Shown one piece after another: positions 22,014 through 30,846 of a stretch of 42,055 nt of DNA. The notes under the pieces are model-generated. The model saw only the letters and a list, made by a program, of their open reading frames with translations, ran no database searches and was not told the DNA's origin. Source of the DNA: Candidatus Poseidoniales archaeon (GTDB taxonomy: Archaea > Thermoplasmatota > Poseidoniia > Poseidoniales > Thalassarchaeaceae); assembly GCA_012964335.1 (NCBI GenBank), contig DTUF01000035.1, positions 59,816 to 101,870 on the forward strand, written 5' to 3'. A program made the position numbers and the translations under genes. The stretch's first letter is position 1. Each line of letters starts with the position of its first letter.

Positions 22014-25000
22014 TCATTCTTCTTCTAATTCTGCGGAATCTGTTTCTGCACTATCTTCTGAGGAAGAATCGGCTCCAAATAATCCAATTTCATCTTCACC
22101 ACCTTTCTTCGCCATGGTCACGCCAACAGCAACTATTGCCCCAACTACGATGATTAACACAATCAACAGATTACTAAATCCAGCAGTTTCACCCATCAGA
22201 CCAAGGAATCCTGACTTTTCTTCAATCACATAGATTGTGATGTCCTTCGTTGAACTTTGCTCCTCATCAGAAACTGTCAGGCGTATGTGCTTCTCTCCTG
22301 GAGTATCAAAAGTGTGTCGTAGTGGGCTGATTCTCGGAGTAAAAGTGTCCATGTCATTGGCTGGGTCTCCATCCCCATTAGAATCAGTATCAGTATCCAA
22401 ATCCCAACTAAACATCAGGAGGCTCAAATCAGATATTGTGTCGTTTGTCTCCGTAGTCCAAATGACTACTTCTTCACCAACCACAACAGTAGTTTTCTCA
22501 GCCGATAATGCTGCTTTCGGACGCAGATTTACCACGTTCACATCAATTAATGATTCAGCCACATCACCATCATCATCGGTGACATGAAATCGGATTGTAT
22601 AGACGCCTGCTTCCGGCCATGAATGACTGATGGTATCACCGATGTAATCGCAGTCATCATTTTTGACTAGGTTGTCGTCTGCATCATTTTCAAGGTTAAT
22701 ATCCCAACAAACTTGCAAACTATCTACATCAGATGGAGTATCAGAGAAAAATCCTGTAAGTTCAAACAATCTGTCTTCCCCTACTGGGAATTGAGCAGTG
22801 AACGGTTCTGATGTAGGTGGTACATTGTTGACCATTACATACCCTAAAATCATGTCACTGGTCAATCCATCATCATCGACAATTTGTAAGTTGATTGTGT
22901 GACTTCCTGATTCAGTCCAAAACACTTCAATCTCTGAATTACCACCTACTGTTGATTCAGCCCACGTAACATTATTGTTACTGCTTGGATTCCAATTCCA
23001 AATTAGGGAGTTTTGGTCATTCATGGTATCAACTCCGTTGGCAATCAAAGTCACCTGTTGGTCTTCATCAACTTGCCAAATTGCTGGAGCTGGTTCTGTG
23101 TTATCGGCAGTCCCACCAGTTAGTGACATTGTGGGAGAACGGGGGGCAATGTTGCCTACTTGAAGGGGAAACTGAGCAGTTGTAACGGCACCATCATCAT
23201 CAGTACCATGAACTTCCATTAGGAATTCACCCTCCTCTACAGGAGTAACTGTGCAAAGCATCGTGATAGGCCCCTCATCACAAACGTAAGCAACCCCGTC
23301 AGAGCGCGTCGGCGGGTCCCACAACAAACTGAGGGGCGCATTTTCGTCAAGTGTATCTTGGTCACCGCTGTCAAAGGCGTTGAAAGTAATACTAGTCTCA
23401 GAGAGGATTGCGGTTTCTGGGGAGGTGATGTTAATCCATCCAGGCCGGTTCAATATTTCAATACTCATTGAAGTTTGGTCATTGTCATTTTCTTCATCTG
23501 AAATAGTTAAATCAATCTGAAAAATCCCGTCATCTGTCCAATTCACTAACATTAGACAATCTGGTTCTTCAAATGTCTTGAATTTATTTTCATCAACTTC
23601 GACCCTAAATGTACAATGTAAAGTACCACCATCTGCATCAGAACTTGAAGTACCATCTAACAAAATTTCTGTAAATGATGGAGTGGGCTCTACAGCTACC
23701 AACCCTACAACCGGGATGCTACCAATGAAGATTCCAAAAGTTGCCATATCATTACTCTGATTGACGTCATTTGTCATCTGGTCATCTGGATCTACCTCAA
23801 AGGTGAAATCAACATTTCCTAATGGTTGAGAGGTTGGTACTGTCCAAGAAAACGATAGTGAATCCTCACCCACAGGAGGTAAAGCAGAAATTGTACGACG
23901 TTCTGTAGTACTGTCAGGCGCAACCATCTCTAACTCAGTTTCTGGGCCACCATTGGTACCTTTATTCTCGATTGGAATTGTGAAGTGTAAAACATCGCCA
24001 GGAATGGCGTTGAATCCATAAACAGGATTCAGAGTCATACTATCATTGCCGCGGTCTCTTGAAACTGAGATACCTCCGGGCCTCGGCCGATAATCCAATT
24101 CCACCAACTCATTGTCCAAAGTGAGTGTGTCAACTCCCACATACTCGTTTACTGGGTCAAAGGCGATAATGCCGTGACTTGCGTAATCATGATTTGAGGG
24201 GGTATCATCAACAGGGTCACTGGTATTAAGTGAATAATATGCAACTCCTGCTGAATCAGTTGTTAACTCAATCCACAAGTTTTCAAATTCATATCTCAGA
24301 ACGAATGGAAAGCCTGAAACCGGTGAGCCATTTGAATCAGTAACATTTACCCAAACACCAAGTTGCATATTTAGAGCCCATGTTGGATATTCTAACTCGA
24401 CTTCCATATCAATTGGCGAACCTGCTGGCTGGAAATCTTTGAGAATAAAATCAACATAAATTCCCATTCCATCTCTGTAATGCCTCCAAGCATCACCCTT
24501 AGCAGCAGGGCACCACCATCGGAACTCTGAAACTGAATTGTTCTCATCAAAAGTTGATACATTGTAGGAATTGCCACAGCCTGAATAAGGCACATTTGGG
24601 TTACCGACACTTACAACAGAATGATTTGTCTCAATGTTCAATACTTCATCTTCTGGAATTGTAAAAAAGTTTGAACCGCCATCCCACCAATCTACATCTA
24701 TGAAGTCGTTCGTCCATCTCTCGCCCACCCTTAGAGGGAAATCGTAGACCTCTACAGGTTCGTAGTATGTGTGGGTAGTCGTCACATCAGCTACATCAAT
24801 GAATGATGTTGCTGTAATCCAAAATTTCACATGCATGTGAGTAACAGTCTTGTAGATTGCTAGGTCACTAGCACGGACTAAATCAGTAGCATCGTAATCA
24901 ATCGTGATATCACCAAGGGTCCCCGTCAATGTCACATTTTCTGTAATGAAGGCGCCTTCAGATTTTAAGCGGTATGCTACGGTATTATGGTCTTCATCAG

Positions 25001-25379
25001 TATTCACACCATTACTACTGGTGATTGTACGAACATCATCAACCCACATTTCTAATTCACCTGTTAGGGCTTCAGCATCGGTTTCAACTCCAGCGTTAGT
25101 GATCATCTCTGCAACATCAAAGAAGCCATCATACACCCATCTATCACCTACATGTAAAACCTGTACATCGACGTCCCCTTCAGACATCTTTTCGCTCGCT
25201 GCTGAGGCTTGTTCTTGATCGATGGGTATCGGCGCTGTTGGCTCAATAGTTAGTGACGCTGACCAAGTTGCCAAAACAATAAGGAAACACATAATCAAGG
25301 ATACTGCCAGGGATTTTGGCTGCCGGTAAGTGGCCACTCGCGCATTGCTCATGTATTGGGCAGACTGCTTTGCCTTCAT
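22014..25379 (-). CDS. Large PKD/Ig-repeat surface protein with C-terminal membrane anchor (paralogue B)
   Basis: From the ATG at 25379 this is a 1121-residue protein. The N-terminal hydrophobic segment (about 25-45) is a signal peptide with an unusually long lead. An N-terminal domain (about 65-330) contains VGDRWVYDG and WWCPAAKGDAWRHY. A carboxypeptidase-regulatory-like sandwich follows, then a CARDB-like unit and three to four PKD-type repeats with calcium-like Asp-rich loops (DTDTDSNGDGDPANDMD). A transmembrane helix lies at about 1066-1090, with a short very acidic cytoplasmic end. The whole protein is a paralogue of the upstream gene 25415-29104. Function is unknown; the domains suggest extracellular binding or scaffold. 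The start was set at MKAKQSAQYM because it aligns with MNTKQPAHYM of the paralogue. Confidence 0.82.
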   Translation of the reverse strand: MKAKQSAQYMSNARVATYRQPKSLAVSLIMCFLIVLATWSASLTIEPTAPIPIDQEQASAASEKMSEGDVDVQVLHVGDRWVYDGFFDVAEMITNAGVETDAEALTGELEMWVDDVRTITSSNGVNTDEDHNTVAYRLKSEGAFITENVTLTGTLGDITIDYDATDLVRASDLAIYKTVTHMHVKFWITATSFIDVADVTTTHTYYEPVEVYDFPLRVGERWTNDFIDVDWWDGGSNFFTIPEDEVLNIETNHSVVSVGNPNVPYSGCGNSYNVSTFDENNSVSEFRWWCPAAKGDAWRHYRDGMGIYVDFILKDFQPAGSPIDMEVELEYPTWALNMQLGVWVNVTDSNGSPVSGFPFVLRYEFENLWIELTTDSAGVAYYSLNTSDPVDDTPSNHDYASHGIIAFDPVNEYVGVDTLTLDNELVELDYRPRPGGISVSRDRGNDSMTLNPVYGFNAIPGDVLHFTIPIENKGTNGGPETELEMVAPDSTTERRTISALPPVGEDSLSFSWTVPTSQPLGNVDFTFEVDPDDQMTNDVNQSNDMATFGIFIGSIPVVGLVAVEPTPSFTEILLDGTSSSDADGGTLHCTFRVEVDENKFKTFEEPDCLMLVNWTDDGIFQIDLTISDEENDNDQTSMSIEILNRPGWINITSPETAILSETSITFNAFDSGDQDTLDENAPLSLLWDPPTRSDGVAYVCDEGPITMLCTVTPVEEGEFLMEVHGTDDDGAVTTAQFPLQVGNIAPRSPTMSLTGGTADNTEPAPAIWQVDEDQQVTLIANGVDTMNDQNSLIWNWNPSSNNNVTWAESTVGGNSEIEVFWTESGSHTINLQIVDDDGLTSDMILGYVMVNNVPPTSEPFTAQFPVGEDRLFELTGFFSDTPSDVDSLQVCWDINLENDADDNLVKNDDCDYIGDTISHSWPEAGVYTIRFHVTDDDGDVAESLIDVNVVNLRPKAALSAEKTTVVVGEEVVIWTTETNDTISDLSLLMFSWDLDTDTDSNGDGDPANDMDTFTPRISPLRHTFDTPGEKHIRLTVSDEEQSSTKDITIYVIEEKSGFLGLMGETAGFSNLLIVLIIVVGAIVAVGVTMAKKGGEDEIGLFGADSSSEDSAETDSAELEEE

Positions 25380-25414
25380 CAACAATGCGCTAAGTATTCA
25401 ATAACAATTCTAAC

Positions 25415-28400
25415 TCATATATCCAAATCTAAGGTATCAGTTGAGGTAGGAGTTGATTCATTGTCAATGAGCCATTGGGCTCCATAGTGATTCCACTGCT
25501 CCATGTCCCATCCCACCGGTAACCCAGTAGCAGGGACTGGGGGTGTTTGTGTGTAGCCAAGTAAAATGTCGTCCATCGCAGAAATGTCAGTAGAAAGGGC
25601 AGGAACCAAAACCTGCACGGTTTCGGTTGGTGGGTCTTCCAAAACAGGTTCAGGTGCCAATAACTGGCCTCCCTGAGTACCAATATTGCCATCACCTACG
25701 GTCGGCGGACTTTCTTGCATCAAAGTAGGAGGAGACCCCTCTGGCACCGGTTCAAAAGCATAAGTCGGTGGTGCAGTAGTTGGAGAGGTTTCATCATAAA
25801 GTGGTCCACCCGATAGCCAATCATCTTCTGACCTTCCTCCTTTCTTCCTAGCCATAGAAATACCGAGTACAACTAGAAGAGCGACGAGAACTAATCCTAG
25901 TAGAACTACCACATTTGATACACCTGCTGTATTCGAATCAATCCAACCCAATACGCCAACAGGGTCGGGTTCCACAGTCACTTCAATATCAACAGATGAT
26001 GAGGCGCTCTCGTCTGAAACAGTGAGGCGTATGTTCTTCACACCCGCACTTGCAAATGCATAGCGCAATGGTTCTCCATTTGCAGTAATCATGTCTAGGT
26101 CATTTGTTGGGTCGCCATCATCATCTGCATCAACAAATATATCTAAATCCCAACTATAAATCAATTGGTCCATATCTGATTCTGAATCTGTTGTATCATT
26201 GGTCCAAACGACCCACTCCTCTCCAACTAAAATGCTATCCTTCTCAACTGACACTGCTGCCTGAGGACGTAGGTTAACGACTGTAATATTGACTAAAGCA
26301 AAGGCGGAATCACCGTCATTATCAGTGACATGGAATCGAATTGTCTTATTTCCTGAAAGTGACCAATGGTGGGTTATGCTGGCTCCAACATAATCACAAT
26401 CATCTTGAGCGTCACCATTTTCATCAAAATCGATTTCAAAATCAACATCCCAGCAAACCACCAACGATTCAACATCTGAGGCTGTGTCGTTAAAGACTCC
26501 AGTTAATGAGAACTCACGGTCCTCTCCTACAGGCATCTGATTGTCAAATTGGCGCACTTCAGGTGGTAAGTTTTTCACTTGAACCCAGCCATTCACAACA
26601 TTACTGCTTTCGCCATCATCATCAAGAACTTCCATGGCAATTACATGAGTTCCTGCCTCAGTCCAACTAACATTAATGTTCGAAGTTTCGCCTATAGTCT
26701 CAACATACCAATTTGGGTCTATGTCGCGGTCTGGTTGCCACCCCCAGGATAGACTATCCATATCATTGAGAGAATCATGAACTGTTCCTTTCAGTGTGAC
26801 TACTTGGTCTTCATTCACTTGCCAGATAGCAGGGATTCTATCATCAGTCATTTCCACATCCCCATCCCACATGGTCATCGTTGCATCGCTAGGGCCGATA
26901 TTTGTGACAACCAAATTGAAATCACCTGTAGTGACTGCACCATCATCATCTTGAACCATGACTTGAACTGTGAAAATCCCCTCTTCCATCGGGGTTACCT
27001 CACAGGTAGGTGAAACTTGAACTCCACTCTCACACTCATAGGCTTCTCCATCTGAGCGTGTAGGCAATTGCCAAAGGAAATCTACTGGTGCTTCATTATT
27101 CAGGGTATCAAGGTCACCTGAATCTGTAGCAAAAAATAACACCGATGATTCAACAGGAATTGATAGTACACTATATTGTGCAGAGATATTTACCCACGGT
27201 GCCCGGTTTAGAATTTCAATATCAACAAAGGTTGAATCCTGATCATTCTCATCATCAGTTACCGTGAGCCATACTCGATATATGCCATCATCTGACCAAC
27301 TCATGTTCTCAAGCAAACAATCTTCTTCCTCAAATGTTTCATTGGTTGCTATTGATGTTTCAACCACGAATGTGCATACAGGGATGCCGCCATCTAAGTC
27401 AGCACTATTCCTTGCATCAAAATGAATGTTTGCCAATGTCTTAGTTGCTGGTGGTTGAATTAAGTCAGCATTTGGAAGAGTGCCAATGAACATATCAAAA
27501 GTATCAATGTCGTTAGATTGATTTTGGTCACCGGCCATCACACCATCTGGGTCAACTTCAAAAGAAATTGTGACTACTCCAATCGCTTGATTGGATGGGA
27601 CATTCCAAGACGCCTGTACCCATCCAGTACCTAATCCAGGTATTGCAGAAACTGATGAACGGCTCGTGGTACCGTCAGGTCCAGTTACAAGTAGTTCCGT
27701 AGCAGGACCGACCAAAATACCAAGATTTTCTACCGGTATTGAAAAGATTAGTGAATCTCCCGGCACAGCATTATAACCGACCATTGGATTCAAAATGACA
27801 ACCGTTCCATCCCTAGTTCTCTCAACTGAAACTCCCTGCCCATTTGGCCTGTAATCTAACGTGACAATAGAATCATCTAGAGTAAAAGTATCCACGCCCA
27901 CCTGCTTAGATGCGGAGACCCAAGCAATAATTCCGTGACTAGCCCAATCAAAATTAGTGGGGGATGGGTCAGTTGCATTACCCGTATTGAATTCAATGAA
28001 AGCAGAACCGTTAGCTGCTGTGGTTAGGGAATGCGAAACACTAGATGCTTCGTACCTCCACTCCAATGCTTGCCCTGAAACTGCTAAACCAGCGGGATTA
28101 GTTACATTTACCCAAGCCCCAAGTGGTACATCTAGAATCCATGCTGGGCTTTCCAACTCTACATCCAAATTAACTTGGCGTGTTTGAGGAGTATGTGTTT
28201 TCAACTTGAAATCGATTTCTAGACCCATTTCAATCGCTATGTGGCGCCACGCATCGTTGCCGACAGCGGGGCAGTACCACTGGAATCCATCTGGAGTGCC
28301 ATTGGAGTCGTACGAGGTTACGTTGTAAGAGCCTGCGCACCCTGACCCGTAAGGAACGTTAGGATTACCATAGGCCACAACAGCGTGACCACTTGTTGCT

Positions 28401-29104
28401 TGGTTCACAGTGTCATCGGGGATGGCGAAGTAATCTGACTGTCCAGCCCAAGTTACCGTGTTGGTGTAACTGTTGGTCCAAGTCTCACCAACCTTGAGTG
28501 GGAAGTCATACTGCTCTCGGGGAGGGCTGTATTCATTGGTGATAATCATCTGGCCGATATCAACGTTGAAGATGAATACCTGAAACGTGACATCTATGTC
28601 CATAGTCATCTCAATGGTTGCGAGGTCACTCACTCTGATGAAGTCGGTCTGGTCATAGTCAACCTCAAGGTCCCCGTTATTACCATCCAAGTTGACGTTA
28701 TTAGCCTCAAACAGTGCGTGGGAGCGTACCTTGTAGACCAGTGTACTCTGGTTTTCAACGGTCATGTACAAGATGTCTTCGACCCACATGTCAAGGTCTC
28801 CAGTTATTGTCTGAATGTTTGAAGAGACTCCATTGTTAGCCAGCAACGCCGCGACATCCATGTAACCATCATAAGTCCAAAGGTCATTTACTCTCCAAGA
28901 AGGAACGTCAACGTCGCCACCTGATGCCTTTGAGGTGACAGAGAATGAAGAAGGGCCCAACTGTTCCTCAAGTTCAGATGAATTTTGGGGTAAAATTGTT
29001 AGATTACTTGCAAGCAATAACAAGACCAAAAGTATTGCCGAATTCAAACGAAAACCATCAACGTTTTCTCTGCCCATGTAATGGGCAGGCTGTTTAGTGT
29101 TCAT
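25415..29104 (-). CDS. Large PKD/Ig-repeat surface protein with C-terminal anchor and long cytoplasmic tail (paralogue A)
   Basis: From the ATG at 29104 (GAGGG 9-10 bases upstream) the protein has 1229 residues. The frame is open further to 29233, but that part overlaps the preceding gene and lacks homology. Architecture parallels paralogue B: signal peptide, N-terminal WRVNDLWTYDG domain, sandwich and CARDB-like units, and PKD-type repeats with Asp-rich loops. A transmembrane helix at about 1060-1082 is followed by Arg/Lys. It differs in its tail, which is about 145 residues, Pro/Thr-rich, and ends with a Trp motif (GWDMEQWNHYGAQWL). The part encoding the N-terminal domain (about 28230-28760) is GC-richer than the rest. 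A surface scaffold or binding role is inferred. Paralogue B follows after 35 bases. Confidence 0.82.
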   Translation of the reverse strand: MNTKQPAHYMGRENVDGFRLNSAILLVLLLLASNLTILPQNSSELEEQLGPSSFSVTSKASGGDVDVPSWRVNDLWTYDGYMDVAALLANNGVSSNIQTITGDLDMWVEDILYMTVENQSTLVYKVRSHALFEANNVNLDGNNGDLEVDYDQTDFIRVSDLATIEMTMDIDVTFQVFIFNVDIGQMIITNEYSPPREQYDFPLKVGETWTNSYTNTVTWAGQSDYFAIPDDTVNQATSGHAVVAYGNPNVPYGSGCAGSYNVTSYDSNGTPDGFQWYCPAVGNDAWRHIAIEMGLEIDFKLKTHTPQTRQVNLDVELESPAWILDVPLGAWVNVTNPAGLAVSGQALEWRYEASSVSHSLTTAANGSAFIEFNTGNATDPSPTNFDWASHGIIAWVSASKQVGVDTFTLDDSIVTLDYRPNGQGVSVERTRDGTVVILNPMVGYNAVPGDSLIFSIPVENLGILVGPATELLVTGPDGTTSRSSVSAIPGLGTGWVQASWNVPSNQAIGVVTISFEVDPDGVMAGDQNQSNDIDTFDMFIGTLPNADLIQPPATKTLANIHFDARNSADLDGGIPVCTFVVETSIATNETFEEEDCLLENMSWSDDGIYRVWLTVTDDENDQDSTFVDIEILNRAPWVNISAQYSVLSIPVESSVLFFATDSGDLDTLNNEAPVDFLWQLPTRSDGEAYECESGVQVSPTCEVTPMEEGIFTVQVMVQDDDGAVTTGDFNLVVTNIGPSDATMTMWDGDVEMTDDRIPAIWQVNEDQVVTLKGTVHDSLNDMDSLSWGWQPDRDIDPNWYVETIGETSNINVSWTEAGTHVIAMEVLDDDGESSNVVNGWVQVKNLPPEVRQFDNQMPVGEDREFSLTGVFNDTASDVESLVVCWDVDFEIDFDENGDAQDDCDYVGASITHHWSLSGNKTIRFHVTDNDGDSAFALVNITVVNLRPQAAVSVEKDSILVGEEWVVWTNDTTDSESDMDQLIYSWDLDIFVDADDDGDPTNDLDMITANGEPLRYAFASAGVKNIRLTVSDESASSSVDIEVTVEPDPVGVLGWIDSNTAGVSNVVVLLGLVLVALLVVLGISMARKKGGRSEDDWLSGGPLYDETSPTTAPPTYAFEPVPEGSPPTLMQESPPTVGDGNIGTQGGQLLAPEPVLEDPPTETVQVLVPALSTDISAMDDILLGYTQTPPVPATGLPVGWDMEQWNHYGAQWLIDNESTPTSTDTLDLDI
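28230..28760 (-). other. GC-rich tract within surface protein paralogue A
   Basis: Lines 28261-28380 count 66 G/C of 120 bases (55 percent), compared with 23 of 60 (38 percent) at 27421-27480 in the same gene. The tract encodes part of the N-terminal domain and stays in frame. It has the same character as the GC-rich CARDB repeats at 5520-5860 and 6185-6570. Confidence 0.5.
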
Positions 29105-29175
29105 CAATGATGCCCTCAGATGAGTTCTACACGAAATATGTGGAATACAAATAAAACAGTTCAAAAAGTTAGTTA

Positions 29176-29541
29176 TTAGCCGAAAAATGACCATAATCGT
29201 GCAATACTCAGTGCCATTGCACCGTACATCCAAACCACCATCAGCCGGCGAGTGAAAAGAGTGCTTGGGCGCCAGCCGGTGACACTTTCAAAAACCTCCT
29301 TGACAAACCAGCCTTCTTCATGCTCTTCAACAAGTTCCTCTCCCTTGAGTTGAACCTCCCAAGTAGTGAAAATACAAGTACGCTGGTTTAACCGCCAGTG
29401 AATACGTGTGAAAATTACGAAGGGAACATGAATAGCCCAAACTTGCCACCAAGGAATTGCCCAACCTACAGCAATGAAAATGAATACTATGAGATGAAGA
29501 AAACGCACTAACTTTGCCGCTATTGGCTTCATAAAAATCAT
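29176..29541 (-). CDS. Small membrane protein, paralogue of its upstream neighbour
   Basis: From the ATG at 29541 (one base after the neighbour's stop) this is a 121-residue protein. It has two or three membrane segments: one around FLHLIVFIFIAVGWAIPWW, a second before IHWRLNQRTCIFTTWE, and a hydrophobic C-terminus. The core aligns with the protein encoded at 29543-29947 (GWA-IPW against GWL-LPW; HWRLN-C-T-WE against HWVTN-C-LTTLE). The HW...N..C.LT.LE pattern recalls the DUF2784-type membrane family, but that assignment is tentative. An ATG at 29532 is an alternative start. Function is unknown. It belongs to the minus-strand set with TBP. Confidence 0.55.
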   Translation of the reverse strand: MIFMKPIAAKLVRFLHLIVFIFIAVGWAIPWWQVWAIHVPFVIFTRIHWRLNQRTCIFTTWEVQLKGEELVEEHEEGWFVKEVFESVTGWRPSTLFTRRLMVVWMYGAMALSIARLWSFFG

Positions 29542-29542
29542 C

Positions 29543-29947
29543 TCACAAAGAGAAGATTCGGTACGCTGCAACGAACCATCCAATATACATACAATATTCA
29601 GCAATACTGTTTACTTTATCTTGCGATGGAGAATATTTACCTAAGAGTAAGGACACGAAACGAAACACGAATCCAACTTGATCAATCTCGCCTGCATTAG
29701 GGTTTCCTCGTAACTTATGCTCCAAGGTAGTTAGAGCGCATATCCCATTATTTGTAACCCAATGAAATTTCATCAGAGGGACTAAAATTAGAAGTAAAAT
29801 CCATGCCTTTGGCCAAGGGAGAAGCCATCCGATGCCTGTGAAAACAACTATACTACTATGGAACCATTTCACAAGTTCTGCGACCAATAGGTTGGTTTTC
29901 GGGATTTCAATATCCCCAAGAGAGTCAACTAACGACGCTTCCACCAT
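29543..29947 (-). CDS. Small membrane protein with DUF2784-like HW-N-C-LT-LE motif
   Basis: This 134-residue protein starts at the ATG at 29947, preceded by GGGTG at 3 bases. The frame is open from a TTG at 30013 that would overlap the TBP stop. Membrane segments include FHSSIVVFTGIGWLLPW and AWILLLILVPLMKFHW. The latter leads into NNGICALTTLEHKLRG, where a Cys and Glu are conserved with the downstream paralogue. A third segment ends the protein. Function is unknown. The two small genes are effectively fused end to end (stop and start one base apart) directly downstream of TBP, which suggests a shared transcript. Confidence 0.6.
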   Translation of the reverse strand: MVEASLVDSLGDIEIPKTNLLVAELVKWFHSSIVVFTGIGWLLPWPKAWILLLILVPLMKFHWVTNNGICALTTLEHKLRGNPNAGEIDQVGFVFRFVSLLLGKYSPSQDKVNSIAEYCMYIGWFVAAYRIFSL

Positions 29948-30009
29948 GGACACCCGAGGGGGTTTTGTGTTATCAGCGAAACCCCTGAATCTTCTTTGAT
30001 TATTGAAAA

Positions 30010-30741
30010 TCAAAGTAGGTCAGCCAGTTCATCTTGAATGATTTGAACTGCTTCAAGAATCTCGTCCTTGTGACGGGCTCCAGTAATCACCATCTTACCG
30101 CTGCCGAAAATCAAACAGACAACTTTAGGGTAATCGAGTCTGTAAATTAGACCTGGGAATTGTTCTGGCTCATATTCAACCTTGTCAAATGGAAGGTGGA
30201 AAGTCAAATTGTTAAGGTTCAACCGGCGTGGTAATCCTCCAAGGGGATCGTCCGCCTTGACCTTACGAGTCACTATGTCCTCATCCTTGACCTCATCGTC
30301 AGTGGCCTGGCGGAGTACGAGTTGCTCATCCTTCTCATCACTAAGTTCTACGACGCTGATGTTATTGTCGTCAAAGCGAGCTTTGCCATCATATTGTTCA
30401 GGGTAGTGTAAAGCGTAAGTTGCAACCATGTTTTGGACTTCGATTTCAACATCCTTCAAATCCCAAGTCTCAATCCCAGCACCTCTAAGGTCGCCAATCA
30501 TTCTCTCAATTCCGGTTTCAATATTTGCTTCGTTCTTTCCACCAGTACAAACTGCACGTCCAGAACGGAACATCAGGATTGCTAATTTCGGGTCAACTAC
30601 TCGGTATACTACACCGGGAAACTGTTCCGGCTCATATTCACAATTCAGTTGAATTGCTATGTCTGGGAGATTCAATTCTTCTGCCACCCTTGTTGAGGCG
30701 ACAACGTTGACAACTGTTAGGCGTTCTTCATCACTTACCAT
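30010..30741 (-). CDS. tbp: TATA-box binding protein with a large insertion in the second repeat
   Basis: This 243-residue protein has the two direct TBP repeats, each with its saddle strands: EYEPEQFPGVVYRV...LMFRSGR (about 35-62) and EYEPEQFPGLIYRL...LIFGSGK (about 189-216). It binds the TATA box and recruits TFB and RNA polymerase. Typical archaeal TBPs have about 180-190 residues. Here about 55-60 extra residues (about 112-172), rich in Asp, Glu and Lys, lie in the second repeat between the first strand (VQNMVATYAL) and the helix that begins RRLNLNNLTF. The ATG at 30741 was chosen. A GTG at 30753 is also in frame. A strong TATA box 23-30 bases upstream suggests a leaderless messenger starting at this ATG. 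Confidence 0.95.
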   Translation of the reverse strand: MVSDEERLTVVNVVASTRVAEELNLPDIAIQLNCEYEPEQFPGVVYRVVDPKLAILMFRSGRAVCTGGKNEANIETGIERMIGDLRGAGIETWDLKDVEIEVQNMVATYALHYPEQYDGKARFDDNNISVVELSDEKDEQLVLRQATDDEVKDEDIVTRKVKADDPLGGLPRRLNLNNLTFHLPFDKVEYEPEQFPGLIYRLDYPKVVCLIFGSGKMVITGARHKDEILEAVQIIQDELADLL

Positions 30742-30763
30742 GAGCGCCGCCACCTGCCAACCC

Positions 30764-30771
30764 TATTTAAA
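30764..30771 (-). promoter_or_regulatory. TATA box of the TBP gene
   Basis: The minus strand reads CTTTAAATAG with the core at 30764-30771. Its centre is about 26 bases before the ATG at 30741, so the predicted transcript start coincides with the start codon. A TBP gene with a near-ideal TATA box could be autoregulated, which is inference. Confidence 0.55.
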
Positions 30772-30811
30772 GGGGTGGACGGCCTACTACATAAGTAACC
30801 ATCAATTTTCC

Positions 30812-30846
30812 AATTGAAAAATCGATTTTCCTAGGAATTTTCAATT
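30812..30846 (-). terminator. AT-rich inverted repeat at the end of the mevalonate kinase gene
   Basis: AATTGAAAA (30812-30820) pairs perfectly with TTTTCAATT (30838-30846), a 9-bp stem around 17 bases that hold the TAG stop and the smaller palindromes GAAAATCGATTTTC-like and TTCCTAGGAA. On the minus strand the 3' side ends in runs of T, fitting an archaeal terminator. Confidence 0.45.

Noticed and set aside
29105-29233. N-terminal extension of surface protein paralogue A up to 29233
   Set aside because: It overlaps the small membrane protein gene, would put an odd Cys-rich lead before the signal peptide, and is absent from paralogue B. The ATG at 29104 matches the paralogue.
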